From assembly GCA_013695505.1 (NCBI GenBank), contig JACDAH010000301.1, positions 1 to 6,364 of the forward strand: a DNA stretch of 6,364 nt, read 5' to 3'. Position numbers and translations under genes: made by a program. The notes beneath the pieces are model-generated. The model saw only the letters and a program-made list of their open reading frames with translations. It did no database searches and was not told the origin of the DNA. The stretch comes from Chloroflexota bacterium (GTDB lineage Bacteria > Chloroflexota > Limnocylindria > Limnocylindrales > CSP1-4). Positions 1 through 6,238 of this stretch are shown here, piece after piece. Every line of letters begins with the position of its first letter. The stretch's first letter is position 1.

Positions 1-2
1 GG

Positions 3-1442
3 CCCGAGCTCCTCGACAAGCGGCCCGAGTGGGGCTCGGGCCGGCGGAACTTCACCAGCCTGTATCTCGAGCCGCTGCCCGGGCCCGTGATGCGCGAGCT
101 CCTCGCCGGCCTCGTCCCGGGGCTCCCGGAGTCAGCGGTCACGGCGGTGATCGGGCGCGCGGAGGGCATCCCCCTCTACGCGGTCGAGACCGTACGGATG
201 CTCGTCGCGGACGGCAAGGTCGTAGCGGCAGGCGATGGGACGTACCGACCGGTCGGCGATCTGTCTTTGCTCGCGATCCCCGAGACCCTCACGGCCCTCA
301 TCGCGGCCCGCCTCGACGCCCTAGACCCGGCCGACAGGAGCCTCGTGATGGATGCCGCCGTGCTCGGGCAGTCGTTCACCGTCGCCGGGCTTGCCGCCGT
401 ATCGGGGATCGACGAGGGCGAGCTCGGCACCCGTCTTCGGGCTCTCGTCCGACGCGAGCTGTTCGGCCACACTACGGACCCGACCTCGCCGGAGCGCGGC
501 CAGCACGCGTTCGTCCAGGCCCTGATCCGCGAGGTCGCCTATAACACCCTCGCCCGGAAGGATCGCAAGGTCCGCCATCTGGCCGCCGCCCGCTTCTTCG
601 AGAGCCTCGGAAATGATGAGCTGGCGGGCGGGCTCGCCGGCCATTACCTCGCCGCCCGAGAAAACGCTGGGGAAGGAGCGGAGGCCGATGCACTCGGCGC
701 CCAGGCCCGGATCGCGCTGCGCGGCGCGGCAGAACGCGCGGCCTCCCTCGGTGGGTTCGACCAGGCCCTCACGTTCTTCGAGCAGGCGCTCGGCGTGGCG
801 GGCGACCCCGGCGATCGAGCCGAGCTGTCGCAGCGAGCCGGCGAGGTTGCCTCGACAGCCGGGCGACATGACGCGTCTGAGCGCCATCTGCGCGCCGCCG
901 TCGAGCTCCACCGAGAGCGGAATGATCGGCCGGCCACAGCGCGCGCAGTCGCCGCTCTCGGGCGGGCGCTCAATATGGCCTACCGGATCGAGGACGCGAT
1001 TGCCCTCCTGGAGCCAGCGGCCACGGAATTCGCGGAACTAGCCCCACATGTCGCCCTCGTGGCGATCGGCGGTCAGTTGGCGCGCGCCCACTTCCTCCTT
1101 GATCATCACCAGCGGGCGATCGAGGTCGCCGACCAGGTCCTCCTGGCTGCGGAGCGAGGCGACCTGAAGGATCTCGTGGCCGACACCCTCGTGACGAAGG
1201 GCACTGCGCTGGCATTGACTGGCAGGCCGATCGAGGGCCTCGGTGTGCTGCGCGCGGGAATGGAGGTGGCCGAGGACGGGGGCTTGGTTGAAACCGTCCT
1301 TCGCGCGGCCAACAACCGCGCCGTGTTCGACACCCCGCGGAACCCTCGGGCCGGACTGACGAACTCTCGAAAGGCGCTGGCATTGGCACGTCAGTTCGGC
1401 GCCCGTAGCTGGATCGCCACCCTCGTTCAGGGCGTCGTTTGA
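3..1442 (+). CDS. AAA/STAND-type ATPase with TPR repeats, adenylate/guanylate cyclase-associated type (5' partial, closed by an in-frame TGA)
   Basis: The frame is open from the first complete codon at 3, so the start lies left of the window and the ATG at 87 is internal. The 479 visible residues begin after the P-loop. Residues about 10-70 (RPEWGSGRRNFTSLYLEPL, then GIPLYAVETVRML at 55-67) match the end of the ATPase domain in large bacterial proteins that join a class III cyclase-like domain, an AAA/STAND ATPase and TPR repeats. The winged-helix-like stretch IPETLTALIAARLDALD follows at about 92, then AVLGQSF at 119-125 and AFVQALIREVAYNTL near 169. From about residue 235 there are TPR-like helix pairs such as GGFDQALTFFEQAL and YRIEDAIALLEPA. 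Such proteins are presumed cytoplasmic signal or regulatory ATPases; the cyclase domain is not visible here. The frame ends at TGA 1440-1442 in mid-repeat, and the missing C-terminal part follows at once in another frame, so this is not a natural C-terminus. The family call is fairly secure; the biological role is unknown. Confidence 0.8.
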   Translation, partial: PELLDKRPEWGSGRRNFTSLYLEPLPGPVMRELLAGLVPGLPESAVTAVIGRAEGIPLYAVETVRMLVADGKVVAAGDGTYRPVGDLSLLAIPETLTALIAARLDALDPADRSLVMDAAVLGQSFTVAGLAAVSGIDEGELGTRLRALVRRELFGHTTDPTSPERGQHAFVQALIREVAYNTLARKDRKVRHLAAARFFESLGNDELAGGLAGHYLAARENAGEGAEADALGAQARIALRGAAERAASLGGFDQALTFFEQALGVAGDPGDRAELSQRAGEVASTAGRHDASERHLRAAVELHRERNDRPATARAVAALGRALNMAYRIEDAIALLEPAATEFAELAPHVALVAIGGQLARAHFLLDHHQRAIEVADQVLLAAERGDLKDLVADTLVTKGTALALTGRPIEGLGVLRAGMEVAEDGGLVETVLRAANNRAVFDTPRNPRAGLTNSRKALALARQFGARSWIATLVQGVV

Positions 1443-1443
1443 G
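1429..1443 (+). other. Frameshift junction in the ATPase gene (extra T in TTT; prfB-like layout)
   Basis: The frame changes from codons starting at positions divisible by 3 to codons one base later, which equals one extra base. The neatest repair removes one T of the run 1438-1440. An AGGG (1429-1432), four bases (CGTC), GTT and then TGA precede the new frame. This resembles the release-factor-2 recoding site, in which a Shine-Dalgarno-like AGGGGG lies three bases before CUU UGA. Differences count against recoding: GUU rather than CUU in the P site, only AGGG, and UGAG rather than UGAC. A simple indel or a read error is at least as likely. Confidence 0.7.
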
Positions 1444-2250
1444 ACGTCGATTCGAACCGGCGATTGGGACACTGCGAGTGCGGAGCTGGGCACGGTGCTG
1501 GCCGATGAGTGGGAGGCCGCCGACCGCACCGCCATGGTCGGGACGGCCATCGTGATCGCGGGGAATCGAGGCGAGGAGGTCCGCGAGCAACTCCTCGATC
1601 TGGAGCGACTGACGACGTCATTGGCGCATAGCGGCGCAGCGCTTCACGCGGTCCTGCCCTACACGGCCGGATTCGTAGCATTTGCTCAGGGGCGGCTCGC
1701 CGAGACGCGGGTTCTTCTCCACGAGTCGGCAGACTTGTACCTGGCGAACCTGCCGATGAGCGCTCCCGCCAACGCCCATGCCGCCATCTGGGAACGCAAC
1801 GCCTCCGGCGCGCGCGAGGACTTGGCAAGCCTTGACGCGGCAGGGCTCCACGGGCCCGCCGTCGAGGCCGATCGGATGTCGATCCGGGCCGGAATCGCGG
1901 CCCTCGAGGGGCGAACGTCGGATGCCCTGGCCCTGTACCGGGAGGCCCTTAGCGCGGAGCGAGAGCTTGGCCTCCTCTGGGATGAGGCACTGACGGCGAT
2001 CGACATGGCCACCCTCCTCGGCTCCGACCTACCCGAGGCCGCCGCCGCCGCCGCCGCCGCCCGCGAGATCCTCGTCCGACTGGGCGCAACGCCGTTCATC
2101 GAGCGCCTCGACGCCGCACTTGCGGAGGAGCGTGGACGCCCTGAGCCGAAGTCGAGGGCTGAGCTGGGGGGCCACGACGGGCACCTGATCGGCGACGGCA
2201 CCGTTGAGGCTGGCAGCGGCCTTCAGATCTCGCGACACGCGAAAGGCTGA
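1441..2250 (+). CDS. C-terminal TPR part of the same ATPase gene, displaced by a +1 frameshift
   Basis: Skipping T1440 turns ...GTC GTT TGA... into ...GTC GTT GAG ACG..., and translation continues smoothly as QGVVETSIRTGDWDTASAEL for 269 more residues to TGA 2248-2250. The joined product would have 748 residues in the window. The segment is alpha-helical with TPR-like repeats: VAFAQGRLAETRVLLHESADLY, then RAGIAALEGRTSDALALYREAL. It ends with an alanine run and LGATPFIERLDAALAEE, a usual ending for this family. If translated separately, the first plausible start is GTG at 1495, with GGAG at 1482-1485 nine bases upstream. That start would begin inside a repeat, so independent function is doubtful. 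There are no other stops or frame breaks, so any inactivation is recent, or the break is an assembly error or a recoding site. Confidence 0.75.
   Translation, partial: ETSIRTGDWDTASAELGTVLADEWEAADRTAMVGTAIVIAGNRGEEVREQLLDLERLTTSLAHSGAALHAVLPYTAGFVAFAQGRLAETRVLLHESADLYLANLPMSAPANAHAAIWERNASGAREDLASLDAAGLHGPAVEADRMSIRAGIAALEGRTSDALALYREALSAERELGLLWDEALTAIDMATLLGSDLPEAAAAAAAAREILVRLGATPFIERLDAALAEERGRPEPKSRAELGGHDGHLIGDGTVEAGSGLQISRHAKG
2038..2061 (+). repeat. (GCC)8 trinucleotide run encoding eight alanines
   Basis: Eight perfect GCC codons encode an alanine octet in the C-terminal helix region of the ATPase/TPR protein, between LPE and REILVRLG. A change in repeat number would keep the frame and only lengthen or shorten the alanine stretch. 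It is plausibly a slippage-prone microsatellite in a GC-rich genome; no regulatory role is implied. Confidence 0.85.
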
Positions 2251-2367
2251 TGCGCGGTCTTCGCCGGTAATGAGGGGGTGAGGGGCTCGGGTGCTCTCGA
2301 ACCGCACAATAGTCGACACGCTGTCGCTGGTCTGGTTTGTGCGGGACGGCCGTCTGCCTACACCGCT

Positions 2368-2385
2368 GAGAGCCGAAAGACTCCC
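2368..2385 (-). other. RNA hairpin fused to the tRNA-Pro-like anticodon loop
   Basis: On the minus strand GGGAGTC-TTTC-GGCTCTC can form a seven-pair stem, two of the pairs G-U, with a tetraloop. It begins inside the TGGGA of the tRNA-like anticodon loop, so it would compete with a normal anticodon arm. It could be chance, part of a structured transcript, or a weak terminator lacking a T run. Confidence 0.35.
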
Positions 2386-2420
2386 AAAGCACGTGCGTTG
2401 CCAACTACGCCACACCCCGC
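2378..2420 (-). pseudogene. tRNA-Pro(UGG) 5'-half remnant or interrupted tRNA-Pro
   Basis: Read on the minus strand from 2419, the sequence gives a 5' acceptor strand CGGGGTG, the linker TG, and a perfect D-arm (stem GCGT/ACGC around the loop AGTTGGCA). Next come the 5' anticodon-stem strand CGTGC and the loop TTTGGGA at 2382-2388, which carries anticodon TGG. This is what the 5' half of a bacterial tRNA-Pro looks like. After the loop the match fails: the expected GCACG stem partner, T-arm and CACCCCG acceptor strand do not follow. A functional tRNA is therefore unlikely. The fragment may be a relic of recombination at the anticodon loop, for example an integration or excision scar, or a decayed gene. 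The 5' match is convincing by eye; the interpretation is inference. Confidence 0.55.
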
Positions 2421-2647
2421 CGATTGAGCTCAAGACCCTATCGGAAATCCCGCGTACTGCCCCAGTTGAGGAAGGCTCCAGCGCTCGTCGCGCATGGTGT
2501 CGCGTTCGAATCCTCTCGAGGGGCGCGACTTCAATGCGGCAGCCATCGTCTCTGTTGCGCTGGCGATGGTCTCGGCGAGGTCTGCGGAAACCAGGGCAGC
2601 CCAATAGGTCATGCGCGATTACGATCGACCATTGAGGATGGGTTCGA

Positions 2648-3184
2648 TCAGGGCGGAGCCGGTCGGTCGATGGAGGTCGCCCGCTCCGGAGCAAGTCCTC
2701 CGCCCCGCACCGTCGCGCCGACGACCATCGCCGCACCGATCAGGACGACGTTCTTGATGATGTATTGACCCTCGAGGGTCGGCGCGATCGGGAACAACGT
2801 GAACGTCTCGGCCGGGAAGAGGACGAGGGGCGTGAGTGTGCCGATCATCTGGACCGCGAGCAGGAGCAGCGTGACCCGGAGAAACCGGCCGGTCAGGAGT
2901 CCGAGCCCGATCAGGCTCTCCCATGCTGCCAGGACCGGCAGTGAGACGGCCGGCGCGATCAGCCCGCGGCTGAGCTCCTCGATCGTCCGGGCGGCGAGGT
3001 CCTGGGCCGGGCTGAGCCCCGGGAAGAACTTCAGCGCCCCAAACCAAAGGAACACCACGCCCAAGCCGATCCGGAGGACCGGGACACTCGCCCGTGCCAG
3101 CGCCGCCGTGATGATCTGGTCGATCCGGTCGAGGCGCTGGCGGACGAGCGGCGTTTGAAGCTCGCGGGTCGACGGCTCTGACAT
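2648..3184 (-). CDS. DoxX-like integral membrane protein
   Basis: The product has 178 residues, with four predicted membrane helices at about 34-53, 76-98, 101-122 and 139-158. After a charged N-terminus comes RIGLGVVFLWFGALKFFPGL, then LGLLTGRFLRVTLLLL, a loop with LFPAETFTLFP, and the closing motif PTLEGQYIIKNVVLI. This pattern belongs to the DoxX-type small membrane proteins (the DoxX/DoxD and related YkgB/DUF417 group). Members have been linked to thiosulfate:quinone oxidoreduction in archaea and to redox or oxidative-stress functions in bacteria, but for most the reaction is unknown, so no substrate is assigned. The ATG at 3182-3184 is favoured by GGAGG at 3191-3195, six bases upstream. 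The gene is on the same strand as the two-component operon, 200 bases beyond it. That gap contains a weak TAGGCT (minus strand, 3250-3255) that could be a -10 box, without a good -35. It may have its own promoter or be read through from the operon. Confidence 0.8.
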   Translation of the reverse strand: MSEPSTRELQTPLVRQRLDRIDQIITAALARASVPVLRIGLGVVFLWFGALKFFPGLSPAQDLAARTIEELSRGLIAPAVSLPVLAAWESLIGLGLLTGRFLRVTLLLLAVQMIGTLTPLVLFPAETFTLFPIAPTLEGQYIIKNVVLIGAAMVVGATVRGGGLAPERATSIDRPAPP

Positions 3185-3384
3185 CTCGTGCCTCCGCGGC
3201 GCGGCCGGCTGAGGAGGACCTGCTCCGAGAACCGGACGTCGCCGATTTGAGCCTAGCGCAAGTCACCGGACGGCTTTCTCAGGGAGTCGCCGGCGCCGTT
3301 TGAGACGAACCTCCTCAGCGCCAAACTCGCGCGCGGAAGTCGGCGAGGAGGTGGTCCAGAGCAACCGGGCCGGGCGGGCTCGGG

Positions 3385-4053
3385 TCAGTCCGCTGCCGGC
3401 TCGGCTTTCGTCTCGCCGAGGAACGACAACACCGCGAGGACACGCCGATTGTCGTCTCCGGTCGGCTCGAGCCCGAGCTTCGAGAATATCGCGTTGACGT
3501 GCGTCTCGACCGTCTTCGGCCCGATCCCCATCCGGGCCGCGATCGCCGAGTTCGATCGACCCTCGGCCATGAGCGCAAGCGTCTCCCGCTCCCGGTCGGT
3601 GATCCGTCCCGCCACATCTCGGGCCCGCCACGCCAGGAGCTCGCGAACGATCGCCGGGTCGACGATCGAGCCGCCCCGGCCGACACGCCGGATGGCATCG
3701 ACGAAGTCCTCGAGATCCGCGACCCGCTCCTTGAGCAGGTAGCCGAGCCCGCCACCGGCCCCGGTCACGAGATCGAGCGCGAATCGCGGCTCGAGATGCT
3801 GTGACAGGACGAGGATCCCGAGTCCGGGTCCATGCTCGGCTCGGAGCAGATCGACCGCCCTCAGGCCTTCGTCGGTGAACGACGGCGGCATCCGGATGTC
3901 GACGATGACGACGTCGGGCGAGGCGGCGCGGGCGGCCGCCACGACCGACGACACGTCCGCGGCGAGGCCGACGACCGCGAGCCCGGCGTCGGTCAGGATC
4001 CGGGCGATCCCCTCCCGGAGCAGGACGGAGTCCTCCGCGATCACGACCCGCAC
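3385..4053 (-). CDS. NarL/FixJ-family DNA-binding response regulator
   Basis: The 222-residue product is standard length for the family. The receiver domain (about 1-118) has the acidic pair E7-D8, the phosphoacceptor Asp52 in VVIVDIRMPP, the conserved Ser84 in LVLSQH and Lys108 in GYLLKE. A LuxR-type helix-turn-helix follows at about 151-195: ITDRERETLALMAEGRSN, IAARMGIGPKTVETHV and FSKLGL. Phosphorylation by the kinase encoded just upstream would be expected to promote dimerisation and promoter binding; the target promoters are unknown. The start is GTG 4051-4053, giving the typical MRVVIAED opening, with GGAGG at 4064-4068 ten bases upstream. It overlaps the end of the kinase gene by 13 bases, which implies translational coupling. 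An alternative GTG three codons downstream would give a shorter overlap, but it lacks a well-placed ribosome binding site. All key residues are present, so the protein should be active. Confidence 0.95.
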   Translation of the reverse strand: MRVVIAEDSVLLREGIARILTDAGLAVVGLAADVSSVVAAARAASPDVVIVDIRMPPSFTDEGLRAVDLLRAEHGPGLGILVLSQHLEPRFALDLVTGAGGGLGYLLKERVADLEDFVDAIRRVGRGGSIVDPAIVRELLAWRARDVAGRITDRERETLALMAEGRSNSAIAARMGIGPKTVETHVNAIFSKLGLEPTGDDNRRVLAVLSFLGETKAEPAAD

Positions 4054-5798
4054 GGGATCGAGGCCTCCACGCTCGTGCCGCCGCCCGGCAGGCTGACCAC
4101 ACGGAATGTCCCGTCGAGCGCGGCGACGCGATCGGCGAGCCCGCGCAGGCCCGATCCCGCGGGGTCGGCTCCGCCGCTCCCGTCGTCGCCGATCGCGAGA
4201 TCGACCCGCTCGCCGCGGCGATCGACCCGTACGGTCGCCCGTGAGGCGGCCGCGTGCTTCGCGACGTTCGTAAGCGCCTCGGAGACGACGAAGTACGTCG
4301 CGGTTTCGACCTTGGCCGGGAGCCGATCCGCGACGTCGACATCGAGCTGGACCGGGACCGGTGAGCGGTCGGCCAGCGAACGCAAGGCCGGCTCGAGACC
4401 GGCCTGCCGGAGGATCGCGGGATCGAGGCCGCGGGCGAGCTCGCGCAGTTCGTCGATCGCGGCACGAACGTCGCCGGCCGCGGCTTCCAGCTCGGACGAG
4501 ACGAGCGGGTCGAGGGGCTGCCCGAGGCGTGACTGGATCGTCCGCAGCGTCACGGCTAGCGAGACCAGGCGCTGTTGGGCGCCGTCGTGGAGGTCGCGTT
4601 CGAGCCGGCGCCGCTCTCCGTCGGCCGCCTCGACCACGCGCGCCCGCGAGGCGCGGATCTCGACGAGCTGCTCGCGGAGGTCGTCCTGGAGCCGGTCGTT
4701 GTCGATCGCCAGTCGGAGCGTCGCGGACACCGTCGGGAGGAGCGATGGGTCGTCCAGGAGCGTCCGGTCGTGGACGAGGGCGCCGCTGAGGTGACCGTCG
4801 GCCTGGAGGATCGTGGCGGTGACGGACGCGTCGGGCCCCGGCAGCATCGCCGGCCTTCCTTCCGCATCCTCCCAGCCGGCCCGGCCCGCGTACAGGAGAG
4901 CGAGGCCGGGATCGTCGAGCGCCCGCCGGAGGGCCTCCTGGAGGTCGACGCCGCGCGGCAACCCGCTCGCGCCGGTCATCAGCTGGACCACGGCCGCCGT
5001 GCCCCGTCGAAGCCGGAACGAACCGACCAAGAACCCGAGGGGCGCTAGCGTGCGCATGAGGTACTGCGCCGTCCAGCCGGGGCCATCGAGCGGCAGGAAC
5101 GAGATACCGAGGATGGCCTGGAGCAGGTCGGTCGTCGCGTAGGCGCCGGCGACCGCGGCATAGATCGCGCCGCCCAGGAGGACCGGGTCGGCCGGTCGGC
5201 GAGCACCCGGCCGGATCCGTGACCGGCGCTGGACGGCCAGCCCCGCAACGGCGAGCAAGGCGACGCCGAGGGCCGCGGTCATGATCTGGTCGGCGCGGAC
5301 GACCGTAGCGCCGTCATGGAGCAGCCACGCCGGGTTGGGTGGCGCCTCGCGCGGGACGGCGAATCCGGGATGAACGCCGATGAGACGCCAGAGTGAGCGG
5401 ATGGCGAGGATCGCGAGCATCGCCACGACAGCGATCCGGTCGCGCCGCAGCTCGAGGCGGCCGCCCGGGAACGACAGGATGACGAACGCGAGGATCGGCT
5501 CGTAGTAGCCGCGCAGGATGAACGAGACGTATTGCAATGGCGACTCCGGAGGCACGTACTGGTACGTGCTCCCGACGTACCAGAGGTAGCCGGCGCCGAT
5601 CAGGAGCGGCCCCGTCGAGGCGGTCGGCCGACGATCCCAGGCGACGAGCCCGGCGAACACCAGTACGAGCCCGGTCACGTCGTCGAAGAACGCATCGATC
5701 GGAATCTCGGACACCGGTGGCCGGCCCCACAGCACGTGGGGCAGGACGAACAGGACGACCGGCCCGAGGCCGAGCAGGATTCGCCCTACGCGGCGCAT
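4041..5798 (-). CDS. Multi-pass membrane sensor histidine kinase, HisKA_3 (DesK/NarX-like) class
   Basis: The 585-residue product has about seven or eight membrane helices in residues 1-262 (for example 7-24, 39-54, 63-77, 90-112, 121-141, 170-188, 206-230 and 244-262). A linker of about 110 residues (268-375), possibly a degenerate GAF-like domain, and a short coiled coil follow. The dimerisation box carries the phosphorylated His404 in LERDLHDGAQQRLVSL. The HATPase_c domain occupies about 495-583, with its N box around Asn511 (SEALTNVAKHA), the G1 box DDGSGG at 538-543, SGLRGLADRV and the final GGGTSVEASIP. It should autophosphorylate with ATP and donate to Asp52 of the regulator it overlaps. 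The signal is unknown; no large extracytoplasmic domain is seen, so sensing may occur in the membrane. The ATG at 5796-5798 is five bases after the stop of the REC-only gene. No good Shine-Dalgarno is visible, which suggests coupling to that gene. Confidence 0.93.
   Translation of the reverse strand: MRRVGRILLGLGPVVLFVLPHVLWGRPPVSEIPIDAFFDDVTGLVLVFAGLVAWDRRPTASTGPLLIGAGYLWYVGSTYQYVPPESPLQYVSFILRGYYEPILAFVILSFPGGRLELRRDRIAVVAMLAILAIRSLWRLIGVHPGFAVPREAPPNPAWLLHDGATVVRADQIMTAALGVALLAVAGLAVQRRSRIRPGARRPADPVLLGGAIYAAVAGAYATTDLLQAILGISFLPLDGPGWTAQYLMRTLAPLGFLVGSFRLRRGTAAVVQLMTGASGLPRGVDLQEALRRALDDPGLALLYAGRAGWEDAEGRPAMLPGPDASVTATILQADGHLSGALVHDRTLLDDPSLLPTVSATLRLAIDNDRLQDDLREQLVEIRASRARVVEAADGERRRLERDLHDGAQQRLVSLAVTLRTIQSRLGQPLDPLVSSELEAAAGDVRAAIDELRELARGLDPAILRQAGLEPALRSLADRSPVPVQLDVDVADRLPAKVETATYFVVSEALTNVAKHAAASRATVRVDRRGERVDLAIGDDGSGGADPAGSGLRGLADRVAALDGTFRVVSLPGGGTSVEASIPCGS
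4064..4068 (-). promoter_or_regulatory. Ribosome binding site inside the kinase gene for the NarL-type regulator
   Basis: GGAGG on the minus strand lies ten bases before GTG 4051-4053, within the last codons of the kinase gene. It supports the GTG that gives the MRVVIAED start; the spacing is slightly long. Confidence 0.5.
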
Positions 5799-5803
5799 CC
5801 GGT

Positions 5804-6157
5804 TCAGCGGAGAACCCCGGCGAGCCGCTGGGCGGACAGATCCGCCTTGGGGATAAATGCATCGGCGTCGGAGGTGTCGAGACGGGCGCCGTAGTCCTCG
5901 CGGTCGCGCCCCGACACGAGCACGATCCAGCGGGCGAGCCCGGCGGCGCGGAGGCGCGAGGCCACCGCAAACCCGTCAAGGTCGGGCAGGCCGATGTCGA
6001 TGATCGCGAGATCCGGGCGGAGCCGCTCCGCGGCAACGATCGCGTCACTCCCGCTGCTGGCTTCGCCCACGACCTGATACCCCTCGGCCTCGAGGAAGAC
6101 CCGGGCCCGGATCCGGAAGCCTGCGTGATCGTCAACCATCAGCACGGTCGTGCGCAT
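5804..6157 (-). CDS. REC-only (single-domain) response regulator
   Basis: The 117-residue product is one CheY-like receiver with no output domain. It opens with MRTTVLMVDD, so D9 and D10 form the acidic pocket. Asp54 in AIIDIGLPDLDG is the phosphoacceptor, Ser82 lies in IVLVSG, and Lys104 lies in AFIPKADL. The frame stays open upstream to 6349, but that extension is rich in Arg, Pro and Gly and unrelated to any receiver. The start at ATG 6155-6157 fits the family and has AGGA at 6165-6168, seven bases upstream. The gene comes first in the operon, five bases before the kinase gene. Stand-alone receivers beside a kinase can serve as phosphate sinks, phosphorelay steps or protein-binding switches; which applies here cannot be told. 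The alpha4-beta5 region (SGRDREDYGARLDTSDADAF) looks intact. Confidence 0.92.
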   Translation of the reverse strand: MRTTVLMVDDHAGFRIRARVFLEAEGYQVVGEASSGSDAIVAAERLRPDLAIIDIGLPDLDGFAVASRLRAAGLARWIVLVSGRDREDYGARLDTSDADAFIPKADLSAQRLAGVLR

Positions 6158-6164
6158 CACCGCA

Positions 6165-6168
6165 TCCT
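6165..6168 (-). promoter_or_regulatory. Ribosome binding site that sets the start of the REC-only regulator
   Basis: AGGA on the minus strand lies seven bases before ATG 6155-6157. This supports the short 117-residue protein over the much longer open frame that reaches 6349. Confidence 0.6.
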
Positions 6169-6238
6169 GACAGGTGCCATCGCGAACCGGATCAGGGTTG
6201 TCCCGAGGAAGATTCGCCCCCAGCCCGGGTCCTCGCGG

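Larger units (their letters stand above)
2251..2647. other. Intergenic region between convergent genes, with tRNA-like fragments and no credible protein gene
   Basis: Open frames here (for example plus 2291-2635 and minus 2096-2404) are compositionally odd, lack a convincing ribosome binding site and show no recognisable domain. The minus-strand reading near 2380-2420 gives the peptide GGVWRSWQRTCFGS, which is characteristic of translating through tRNA-Pro genes. The ATPase gene ends at 2250 and the DoxX-like gene ends at 2648 from the other side, so transcription converges here. I see no GC-rich hairpin followed by a T run on either strand. Minor structure includes the 10-base palindrome TTGAGCTCAA (2424-2433) and the inverted repeat CCATCG (2543-2548) / CGATGG (2564-2569). 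Confidence 0.6.

Noticed and set aside
1449..1461. TTCGAA motif just after the frameshift, resembling a T-loop on the minus strand
   Set aside because: The flanking bases do not form a T-stem, and the segment encodes the conserved TPR continuation, so it is coding sequence, not a tRNA or attachment site.
2251..2647. Intrinsic terminator for the convergent genes
   Set aside because: Short inverted repeats exist, but none is a GC-rich stem followed by a T run on either strand.
2029..2736. Minus-strand open frame of 235 codons between the ATPase and DoxX-like genes
   Set aside because: It runs antisense into the ATPase gene and contains the tRNA-derived peptide WRSWQRTCFGS, a hallmark of translating a tRNA gene.
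3263..4465. Long minus-strand open frame of 400 codons across the regulator and kinase genes
   Set aside because: It is a shadow of the NarL-type regulator and the kinase C-terminus in another frame. It is very rich in Arg and Ser, has no domain, and the overlapped frames carry full catalytic motifs.
3832..4794. Plus-strand open frame of 320 codons antisense to the kinase
   Set aside because: It is extremely rich in Arg and Ser, shows no recognisable domain, and lies opposite the intact HATPase and HisKA_3 coding sequence; a typical GC-rich antisense artefact.
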